From assembly GCA_008363265.1 (NCBI GenBank), contig RHKR01000149.1:1-6302 (forward strand): 6,302 nt of DNA. The letters are read 5' to 3'. Below the pieces are notes generated by a model. It did not search any database, had not been told where the DNA came from, and saw nothing but the letters and a program-made list of their open reading frames with translations. The first letter of the stretch is position 1. Every line of letters starts with the position of its first letter. Source of the DNA: Chlorobiota bacterium (GTDB taxonomy: Bacteria > Bacteroidota > Ignavibacteria > Ignavibacteriales > Ignavibacteriaceae). Positions 1 to 5,072 of this stretch are shown one piece after another. A program made the position numbers and the translations under genes.

Positions 1-222
1 TTCACCCTTCAGCGTAAGTGCCTTTACCATTTCTTCAGGTTCACCATCCTTTTCCGCAATATGGATAAGGGAATCGAGCAGAATTGAATATGAGGGATCG
101 TTTTGAGGAAGTTTCTCCAGTGTTCTGTAGAGACCGGAGAAGGATTGTGAACCACCGGCATCCCCGCCTTCACCACACCCCGATAACAGGAGTATGATCA
201 GCGGCAATGCTGTGAACAGCAT
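1..222 (-). CDS. Putative lipoprotein, 5' part only (runs off the left edge)
   Basis: An open frame runs from an ATG at 220-222 to the window edge and gives 74 visible residues; the 3' end is missing. The N-terminus is a hydrophobic stretch (MLFTALPLIILLLSGC) ending in a lipobox LSGC with the acceptor cysteine at residue 16, followed by a Gly/Ser-rich linker (GEGGDAGGSQS). This is the pattern of a lipoprotein processed by signal peptidase II. After the linker the chain looks helical and charged (LYRTLEKLPQNDPSY, then LLDSLIHIAEKDGEPEEM), possibly the start of TPR-like helices, but too little is visible to name a family. The start is uncertain: no Shine-Dalgarno precedes the ATG, and this start leaves no positive residue in the signal n-region. 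In-frame GTG (246) and TTG (258) starts would add 8 or 12 residues, including a lysine that improves the signal. It is transcribed divergently from the small gene at 597. Confidence 0.75.
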   Translation of the reverse strand, partial: MLFTALPLIILLLSGCGEGGDAGGSQSFSGLYRTLEKLPQNDPSYSILLDSLIHIAEKDGEPEEMVKALTLKGE

Positions 223-343
223 AAATTTAAGCGGGTTGTTAAGCACCGGATAGTTCAAAGTAGTAGAAATAATATTTGTGTACTGCTAAAATATTGATTT
301 TTTTGTCTGATTAAAAAGTTTTTCGACTTTCGTTTGAGTAGTG

Positions 344-360
344 GTGTATTATTTTTACAC
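344..360. repeat. Inverted repeat GTGTA-N7-TACAC
   Basis: Five-base perfect arms surround a 7-base T-rich centre (centre at 352). It may be an operator, but the arms are short and the surroundings AT-rich, so chance is possible. It lies 30 bases upstream of the centre of the better palindrome at 374-390. Confidence 0.3.
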
Positions 361-373
361 AGGATGGAGAGTG

Positions 374-390
374 TGTTGAAATCTTTAACA
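374..390. promoter_or_regulatory. Palindromic site 1, possible activator binding site
   Basis: The 17-base sequence TGTTGAAATCTTTAACA is an imperfect palindrome centred at 382. It matches the site at 440-456 at 14 of 17 positions, sharing the pattern TGTTGAA-N3-TT-Y-AACA. Including one flanking base on each side, the outer arms GTGTT/AACAC (373-391) are perfect. It sits about 178 bases upstream of the predicted sigma-54 start, within the usual reach of an NtrC-type enhancer-binding protein. Which protein binds, if any, is not known. Confidence 0.45.
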
Positions 391-423
391 CCCATAACTC
401 TTTGTTTTATAAGGAGTTAAGGG
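391..423. repeat. Hairpin-forming inverted repeat
   Basis: CCC-AT-AACTCTTT (391-403) can pair with AAGGAGTTA-A-GGG (411-423), giving a stem of about 12 pairs with one mismatch (394/420), one G-T pair (401/413) and a 7-base loop. No T-run follows on the plus strand, so it is not a typical intrinsic terminator. It lies between the two related palindromes and touches the end of the first. It may be an operator or DNA-structure element; the function is unknown. Confidence 0.4.
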
Positions 424-439
424 AAATCGCACGTTTTGC

Positions 440-456
440 TGTTGAATTATTCAACA
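440..456. promoter_or_regulatory. Perfect 17-bp palindrome, possible activator binding site
   Basis: TGTTGAAT-T-ATTCAACA is a perfect palindrome with 8-base arms around a single T at 448. It is centred 87 bases upstream of the -24 GG and about 112 bases upstream of the predicted sigma-54 start, a typical position for an upstream activating site. A related copy lies at 374-390, with centres 66 bases apart. Paired, similar dyads upstream of a sigma-54 promoter are how NtrC-family enhancer-binding proteins usually bind. The regulator is not encoded in this window. Confidence 0.55.
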
Positions 457-489
457 AACTCTGGTTTTCCTCTCAAATGGTGAATCGCC

Positions 490-516
490 GTAACTTATTG
501 TTTTACAGGTAGTTAC
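490..516. repeat. Inverted repeat GTAACT-N15-AGTTAC
   Basis: Six-base perfect arms (490-495 and 511-516) flank a 15-base spacer just upstream of the sigma-54 -24 element. This is a typical place for an accessory factor or DNA-bending protein, but nothing else supports a function. Confidence 0.25.
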
Positions 517-533
517 ACGTTGCTGTGATTTTT

Positions 534-549
534 TGGCACGTTATTTGCA
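534..549 (+). promoter_or_regulatory. Sigma-54 (RpoN) -24/-12 promoter
   Basis: TGGCACG-TTAT-TTGCA matches the sigma-54 consensus TGGCACG-N4-TTGCA at every position. The invariant GG (535-536) and GC (547-548) are separated by exactly 10 bases. Transcription should start near 560, leaving a leader of about 37 bases before the ATG at 597. Sigma-54 promoters require an ATP-dependent enhancer-binding protein, and the palindromes at 374-390 and 440-456 are candidate sites. The position immediately upstream of a gene with a good ribosome binding site makes a chance match unlikely. Confidence 0.88.
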
Positions 550-584
550 TATAAATAAGCAAACATGTTACACAAGAGCCCCGA

Positions 585-590
585 GAGGAG
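585..590 (+). promoter_or_regulatory. Ribosome binding site of the small membrane-protein gene
   Basis: GAGGAG lies 6 bases upstream of the ATG at 597. This strong, well-spaced Shine-Dalgarno is the main support for the short reading frame being translated and for its start. Confidence 0.8.
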
Positions 591-596
591 AAAATC

Positions 597-761
597 ATGG
601 TAGTTCTGTTAGTATTATTGACATTTGCCGTAGTGATAGCCATAGATGGATACAGGATTCACAAGAAGGCTGCGGAGCATAACATTGTTCTTGACCACGG
701 CGGACTCGGTCTTACGATGGCCGACGGGAAACCCGAAGACAAAGAAAAGAAAGAGAAATAA
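597..761 (+). CDS. Small single-pass membrane protein (54 aa), unknown function
   Basis: An ATG preceded by GAGGAG opens a 54-codon frame ending in TAA at 759-761. Residues 2-16 (VVLLVLLTFAVVIAI) form one hydrophobic segment. It is followed by a positive patch (YRIHKK, 19-24), predicting N-out/C-in insertion in the inner membrane. A soluble tail then runs through LDHGGLGLTMADGKPED to a very charged, lysine-rich end. I do not recognise a family. The gene is a complete unit: sigma-54 promoter upstream, strong ribosome binding site, and an intrinsic terminator about 30 bases downstream, so it is probably monocistronic. Sigma-54-driven small inner-membrane proteins are known in envelope-stress systems such as psp, but there is no sequence likeness to support that here. 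It reads toward the deiminase operon and is not part of it. Confidence 0.8.
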   Translation: MVVLLVLLTFAVVIAIDGYRIHKKAAEHNIVLDHGGLGLTMADGKPEDKEKKEK

Positions 762-793
762 GTTTAATACCTGACTGATTAATTGATCGCATT

Positions 794-827
794 GAAGCAG
801 GGCGGAGGCCTCCCTCCTGCTTCTTTT
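794..827 (+). terminator. Rho-independent terminator of the small gene
   Basis: GAAGCAGG (794-801) pairs perfectly with CCTGCTTC (816-823). The inside of the stem is extended by the GGAGGCCTCC self-complementary core, and TTTT follows at 824-827. It ends the plus-strand transcript that begins at the sigma-54 promoter. It also lies between two converging genes and could form on the leftward transcript after the deiminase stop codon at 840, but that strand lacks a good T-run after the stem, so bidirectional function is less sure. Confidence 0.85.
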
Positions 828-839
828 ATCTAAATCAGT

Positions 840-2858
840 TCAGTTAGTAACTATCATTTTTCTTATCAGTGTGCCTTTACCGTTGCCTCCTTGCGGAATG
901 GTTTCCAGCCTGTAAAAATAAACACCCGCTGTAAGCTCCCGGGTTGGGATATCGACCCTGTGTATTCCTTTGCCCATGACAGAAACCACCGGCTTCATCA
1001 CTTCTTCACCGATCGCGTTATAAACCGTCAGCGCCGCATAACTATCTTCCTTAAGCGTGAAATATACCACCGTTGACGGATCACCGGAACTCACCGGATT
1101 GGGATAATTCTGGTAAAGTTCGTACCCGAACTCCTCAACGTTCACGGAGGAGCCATTATAAATCTTAACCGTTCCGTCGTGATCGAACTGTTTCAGACGG
1201 TAATGCATCTCCCCGCTGCCCGGGGCCTTGTCGGTGAATGAATAATTGACCGTTCTGAGTGTGGTTCCGTTGCCCGGAACAAACCCCACTCTCCTCCATT
1301 CGTCCGGCTCACCCGTCTTTCTTTCCACCTCAAAGCCGCGGTTATTCAGTTCCGAGGCGGTCGACCATCGAAGCACCACATCACCATTCATGGTGTAGAG
1401 GTCAAATGATGTCAGTTCAACAGGGAGTGGAGCGTCGGTTGAAAACCGGAAGTATCCGTAGGGGGCGGTGATGGGTCTGGTGACCGTCCGCGCCTGGGTA
1501 CTGATTGAAAAGTAGTAAAACACGTCCATACCCGGCTGCATTTCAGGGATGTAAGCCAGAATTGAGTCACCGGGAAGTGACTGCAGTGGTACACTGTTCC
1601 ATCCCGTCAGGGTATCGGTTGTATAGTAAAGCAGTGCCTGTGTAACGGGAAGTTTGCTCTTCGCGTAAGCTTTTATTGGATAGCCCAGCCCAGGGGCGGG
1701 TTGAAGCAACTGCACACGGTCGTGAACAATATGTATCTGATCTTTTATCCCGGTTTCTTTGGTTATGCAGTGAATCGCTCCGCTGGCGGGAATAATTGAG
1801 TTTGAATTTATCCCCACGACCTTGTATCCGGGAAGTGCCTCGCGGTAGATCCTCAGCGCGGTGGTGTCGTACCGTACGTCATAGGTTGGAACAATAACCG
1901 TTCTATTCACAAAAACTGAGTTGGTGAAGGTGCGGTAGTCACCACCCTGACTTGGATACCTGTTCAGATTATCAGGCGGCATTGGAATGCGGACAACCTT
2001 ATATGGTCTGCCGAACGGTGAGAGAAAATTGTTCCTCACATACTGAAGGTTCAGCTCTATCTGCGGGCCGTCGGAAACCCCCTGCGGGTACTCACCAACG
2101 AGGAGGGTTTCTTCATCGAGGAGTTTCATATGCATGTCGATGTGGTGTATCCCGTCATAAGGGAGCACATCCATTTTGATGTAACGGTTGATCCCCATGA
2201 AGGATGACATTATCGCATTTATTTGCGCCTCGGTTTTGGATGAATTTTCGCTAAGAATAAGCTTCGATGAAAAGCCGGTACCGAGACCATCGGCCATGAA
2301 GTTTCCACCTGTGGCTACAAATCTGTAAGGCTCAAGAGTGGTTTCGTGCAGCACGGCACCGTAACGGTTGGCGAACGCCTGCGGGCTGGCGTCGTCGCTG
2401 GGTCGTGGGCGGTTGTAAACCCAGTCGACCAAAAGGAGTGAATCAACCCCGCCGCCATAGACGGTCCAGGGACCGTAGTCCCTGACCCAGATCGAGTTGA
2501 AAGGCGCGAGGATGAAATTCAGGTTGTTAAGCGGCACGCCGCCCTGGGTCAGGTAACTTTTCACACTGTTCGAGTCGGAGCAGATAATATATACCGGAAC
2601 TTCCTCTTGCGCGTGATCAACTATCTGTCTGAGGATCGACTGATAACTTGTCCATGTAATTATCAACCCGCCGAGGGTTTCCCACTCGGCCATTGTTCTT
2701 ACCGGGAACGAAGGGGGTGACTGCACACCTTCTGTTGAAGATGGGACAACATAGGTCTTCATCTGCTCCTTCTCTTCGGGGGTCAGGCCTTTGGGAAGAT
2801 CCTGAGCCAGAGCGGCAAATGAGAGAAGGAGGAGAAAAAATGAAAAGGGCTTGGTCAA
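840..2858 (-). CDS. Secreted peptidylarginine deiminase-like enzyme with T9SS sorting domain
   Basis: This 672-residue protein belongs to the PAD_porph/agmatine deiminase family, which hydrolyses the guanidino group of arginine-like substrates to citrulline-type products and ammonia. A signal peptide (residues 1 to about 19, ending AALAQ) predicts export. Catalytic positions of the family are present: Asp127 in VRDYGPW, His239 and Asp241 in HHIDMHMK, Asn313 in FTNSVF, and the nucleophile Cys364 in GAIHCITKETG. Asp145, Arg150 and Arg152 (VDWVYNRPRPSDD) have the same spacing as Asp147, Arg152 and Arg154, which I recall as the arginine/C-terminal carboxylate contacts of Porphyromonas PPAD. This favours a peptide substrate over agmatine. 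An Ig-like region (about 385-475), an extra beta-sandwich (about 478-573) and a T9SS type-A sorting domain (about 578-672, YELYQNYPNP) follow, making it longer than PPAD (about 556). The start is TTG, supported by the ribosome binding site and signal peptide. It is 9 bases behind the phosphatase gene. Confidence 0.88.
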   Translation of the reverse strand: MTKPFSFFLLLLSFAALAQDLPKGLTPEEKEQMKTYVVPSSTEGVQSPPSFPVRTMAEWETLGGLIITWTSYQSILRQIVDHAQEEVPVYIICSDSNSVKSYLTQGGVPLNNLNFILAPFNSIWVRDYGPWTVYGGGVDSLLLVDWVYNRPRPSDDASPQAFANRYGAVLHETTLEPYRFVATGGNFMADGLGTGFSSKLILSENSSKTEAQINAIMSSFMGINRYIKMDVLPYDGIHHIDMHMKLLDEETLLVGEYPQGVSDGPQIELNLQYVRNNFLSPFGRPYKVVRIPMPPDNLNRYPSQGGDYRTFTNSVFVNRTVIVPTYDVRYDTTALRIYREALPGYKVVGINSNSIIPASGAIHCITKETGIKDQIHIVHDRVQLLQPAPGLGYPIKAYAKSKLPVTQALLYYTTDTLTGWNSVPLQSLPGDSILAYIPEMQPGMDVFYYFSISTQARTVTRPITAPYGYFRFSTDAPLPVELTSFDLYTMNGDVVLRWSTASELNNRGFEVERKTGEPDEWRRVGFVPGNGTTLRTVNYSFTDKAPGSGEMHYRLKQFDHDGTVKIYNGSSVNVEEFGYELYQNYPNPVSSGDPSTVVYFTLKEDSYAALTVYNAIGEEVMKPVVSVMGKGIHRVDIPTRELTAGVYFYRLETIPQGGNGKGTLIRKMIVTN

Positions 2859-2863
2859 ACAGT

Positions 2864-2869
2864 CTCCTT
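2864..2869 (-). promoter_or_regulatory. Ribosome binding site fixing the TTG start of the deiminase
   Basis: On the minus strand the sequence TAAGGAGACTGTTTG contains the stop codon of the upstream phosphatase gene (TAA, 2868-2870) overlapping the Shine-Dalgarno AAGGAG, then a 5-base spacer and the TTG start at 2856-2858. The overlap of stop and ribosome binding site suggests translational coupling of the two genes and explains why a rare start codon can be used. Confidence 0.75.
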
Positions 2870-4049
2870 AGAATTTCAGTTTAAGTATTGAGAAGTCATC
2901 AGGCAGATTGGCATCGTTGTTAAGGACCATAATATGATCATAGAGGCCTTCCAGTTCGCTGTCTTCCTCGTTCTTTTGCATCTTCAGAAGATCACTCATC
3001 TCCTCAAGCGTCCACATCTTTCCGGGCGACACCTCAACTTCGTAAACCCCGTCGGAGAAGACGTAGAAGTTTGATCCTTCAGGTACCCCGACTTTTGCCG
3101 ATTTGTACGGGAACTTCGGCAGATGGCCCACGATAAGGTTTTTGGTGATCAGTTCTTTCACCTCGCCGCCCGGTTCGTAGAGGAGGGCGGGCGGGTGGCC
3201 AGCACTTCCGTACGTGAGCTCACGGGTGGTTTTATTAAACACTCCGTACCAGATCGTGAAGTAGAGGTTGTTCTGCTTCTCCATTACAAAAGTCTCGTTC
3301 AGGGTGTTCAACACAGAGACGGGATCGCGGAAATCCGTGTTCGGAAGTGTCTGGCTGCGCAGCACATTGAGCGCCGATACCGAGAGGAGCGCGGGACCAA
3401 CCCCGTGATCGCAGACATCAAGAAGATAAACGGCGAAGTGCTCCTGATCGATCCAGTGATAACCGAATGAATCACCGCCAAGATCAGCGGAGGGTACGAA
3501 CTTCCATTGCGACCTCACAACTCCCTGCTTTAGTGGTGAAGGGAGGAGTGATATCACATACTCGGCAGCGCGGTTCAGCTCATGGGCAAGGGCTTCCTTG
3601 CTCTCAAGCAGTGCCTGGTACATCTCGTTTCTTTCCATCAGGGCGATGTAACCCTGGGAGTGGTAACGGATCCTGGCTATCAACTCGATCTTGTCGGGAA
3701 GCTTCACCAGATAATCGTTAGCGCCGACCTCAAAGGCATCGGCCTTGGTTATCGCCTCTTCCTTCGAGGAGAGGACGATCAAAGGAACATCCTTCAGCCG
3801 TGGATGCCCCCTGAAAAACTTAACGAGTGTGAGCCCGTCGATATCGGGCATAACCAGATCCTGCAGGATAACGGTAGGCTCGATCTCCTCAGCCACCGAG
3901 AGAGCCATCGCGGGCTCCTGGCAGAAGTGAAATTCGATATCCTTCTCGTTCGCGAGCATCATTGACACCGCGCTGCCGACTATTTGCTGGTCGTCAACCA
4001 AAAGAACCTTTATCTTGAACTTTGTTAATTCTTTGTTCGTCTGGAGCAT
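2868..4049 (-). CDS. WspR-like receiver fused to SpoIIE/RsbU-type PP2C phosphatase
   Basis: A 393-residue response regulator. Residues about 12-130 are a receiver with the acidic pair Asp19/Asp20, phospho-acceptor Asp64 (ILQDLVMP), Ser94/Ser95 and Lys116 (DYLVKLPD). Phrases such as EFHFC, PTVILQDLVMP, GANDYLVKLPD and IARIRYHSQGYIAL strongly resemble the receiver and linker of Pseudomonas WspR. A helical, probably coiled-coil linker spans about 133-165. The C-terminal part (about 170-393) is not the GGDEF domain of WspR but a PP2C phosphatase of the SpoIIE/RsbU class, with GGDSFGY (Asp193), LLDVCDHGVGPA (Asp211, Asp214), YFTIWYGVF, GSAGHPPALL, FSDGVYE (Asp333) and DDFSILKL (Asp384/385). The metal-binding acids are all present, so it should be active. 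The family normally dephosphorylates serine or threonine on STAS-domain proteins. ATG with AAGGAA 6 bases upstream; 3 bases after cheB. The predicted phosphodonor is the neighbouring CheA-like kinase. HsbR-type regulators have related logic. Confidence 0.92.
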   Translation of the reverse strand: MLQTNKELTKFKIKVLLVDDQQIVGSAVSMMLANEKDIEFHFCQEPAMALSVAEEIEPTVILQDLVMPDIDGLTLVKFFRGHPRLKDVPLIVLSSKEEAITKADAFEVGANDYLVKLPDKIELIARIRYHSQGYIALMERNEMYQALLESKEALAHELNRAAEYVISLLPSPLKQGVVRSQWKFVPSADLGGDSFGYHWIDQEHFAVYLLDVCDHGVGPALLSVSALNVLRSQTLPNTDFRDPVSVLNTLNETFVMEKQNNLYFTIWYGVFNKTTRELTYGSAGHPPALLYEPGGEVKELITKNLIVGHLPKFPYKSAKVGVPEGSNFYVFSDGVYEVEVSPGKMWTLEEMSDLLKMQKNEEDSELEGLYDHIMVLNNDANLPDDFSILKLKF

Positions 4050-4052
4050 AAA

Positions 4053-5060
4053 CTATTCCTTTTTTCCATACAGGAGGGTCAATTCCTGTGCAATCTTTTC
4101 CGGGGTGAGTATTTTTTTGGCCGCGTCAAGTTCAACTGCTGCCTTTGGCATACCGTAAACGATCGACGAAGTTTCATCCTGTGCTATCGTGAGCCACCCC
4201 TGATTTTTAAGTTTGAGAAGCCCCTCGGCGCCATCCCTGCCCATTCCGGTTAGAAGGACCGCGGTGTCGCGACCCGGACGGTTCTCGGCGAGTGACTGAA
4301 AGAAGGCATCCACCGAAGGGCGGTAAGGGTAATCCCTCGGTTCCGCGACATAGGCGAAGCGTCCGCTGCGGTCGATGATCAGATGATCGTTTGTACCCGC
4401 GAGATAGATGTTCCCCGCCTGCGGCGCTTCACCGTGCACTGCAATTGTGACGGTAAGCGAGGTCTGTTTATTAAGCCAGGTGGCGAGCTCTTCTGCGAAC
4501 CGCTGGTCGACGTGCTGAATGATAACAACGGACGCGATAAAATTTGCGGGAAGAGCGGAAACTATTGTTGCAAGTGCCTTGGGCCCCCCGGTTGAGGAGC
4601 CGATCGCCACAATAGGCGATTCGCTCCGCACAGGCTTTGTCACCGCGGGTTTGAAGTAGTTCTTTCCGTTTATCAGTCGCCTGAGCGAGTGTATCTTGTT
4701 AACCAATTCAGTGGCACCTGTTGCATTACCGGAGAAATCGAACACAGGGGTTGCCACCGCGTCAAGCGCGCCGTGCCCCATGGCCTCGAAAACCTTTGCC
4801 GAATTGGCGCCAACTGAAGCGGTTACCACAAGTATCGCGCATGGCGATTTTTTCATGATCTCCGCTGTCGCCTGAACACCATCCATCACGGGCATGATCA
4901 GATCCATCAGGATCAGATCAGGAGGGTCTTTCACGGACATTTCAACGGCCTGTTTACCATCGAAGGCCACCCAGGCAATTTCGAAACCCTCAACTGATTT
5001 TACAACTCTCCTCAATGCTTCCACAGCCAGAGAGAGATCGTTAACGATCCCTATTCTCAT
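4053..5060 (-). CDS. CheB-type protein-glutamate methylesterase, WspF-like
   Basis: A 335-residue, full-length CheB. The N-terminal receiver (about 1-105) has phospho-acceptor Asp53 (LILMDLIMP) and Thr79. The usual acidic pair is Asn7-Asp8 rather than Asp-Asp. The opening MRIGIVNDLSLAVEALRR and the segment FEAMGHGALDAV recall WspF of Pseudomonas rather than enteric CheB. After a linker (about 110-147) the methylesterase domain carries the catalytic triad Ser156 (GSSTGGP), His183 (IIQHVD) and Asp276 (TGMGRDGAEG). It should remove methyl groups from (and deamidate) glutamates of a chemoreceptor at the inner membrane, giving adaptation of the pathway when phosphorylated by the kinase encoded just upstream. 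The ATG overlaps the kinase stop codon (ATGA, 5057-5060), and AGGAG lies 7 bases upstream within the kinase gene. No receptor or CheR methyltransferase is in the window; they are expected beyond the right edge. Confidence 0.93.
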   Translation of the reverse strand: MRIGIVNDLSLAVEALRRVVKSVEGFEIAWVAFDGKQAVEMSVKDPPDLILMDLIMPVMDGVQATAEIMKKSPCAILVVTASVGANSAKVFEAMGHGALDAVATPVFDFSGNATGATELVNKIHSLRRLINGKNYFKPAVTKPVRSESPIVAIGSSTGGPKALATIVSALPANFIASVVIIQHVDQRFAEELATWLNKQTSLTVTIAVHGEAPQAGNIYLAGTNDHLIIDRSGRFAYVAEPRDYPYRPSVDAFFQSLAENRPGRDTAVLLTGMGRDGAEGLLKLKNQGWLTIAQDETSSIVYGMPKAAVELDAAKKILTPEKIAQELTLLYGKKE

Positions 5061-5072
5061 TCAGCTTCTCCT
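5057..5072 (-). promoter_or_regulatory. Overlapping stop/start and internal ribosome binding site, kinase to cheB
   Basis: On the minus strand AGGAG (5068-5072) is followed by 7 bases and then ATGA (5057-5060), in which the cheB ATG and the kinase TGA overlap. This arrangement indicates translational coupling and a shared transcript. Confidence 0.85.

Larger units (their letters stand above)
223..596. other. Divergent AT-rich intergenic region with regulatory repeats
   Basis: About 370 bases contain no credible gene. The stretch is clearly more AT-rich than the flanking coding DNA and separates the leftward lipoprotein gene from the rightward small membrane-protein gene. It holds several inverted repeats between 344 and 516 and a sigma-54 promoter at 534-549, listed separately. 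I found no convincing sigma-70 or Bacteroidota-type (TTTG / TAnnTTTG) promoter for the leftward lipoprotein gene. Confidence 0.7.

Noticed and set aside
411..416. AAGGAG resembling a ribosome binding site
   Set aside because: No ATG or GTG lies at a usable distance downstream; the bases are part of the hairpin arm at 411-423.
363..419. An ATG-started 18-codon frame in the intergenic region
   Set aside because: There is no ribosome binding site, it is very short, and it overlaps the palindrome and hairpin, which explain the stretch better.
3123..3965. Several overlapping plus-strand frames of 60-127 codons opposite the receiver-phosphatase gene
   Set aside because: All are antisense to clearly conserved receiver and PP2C motifs and resemble no protein family.
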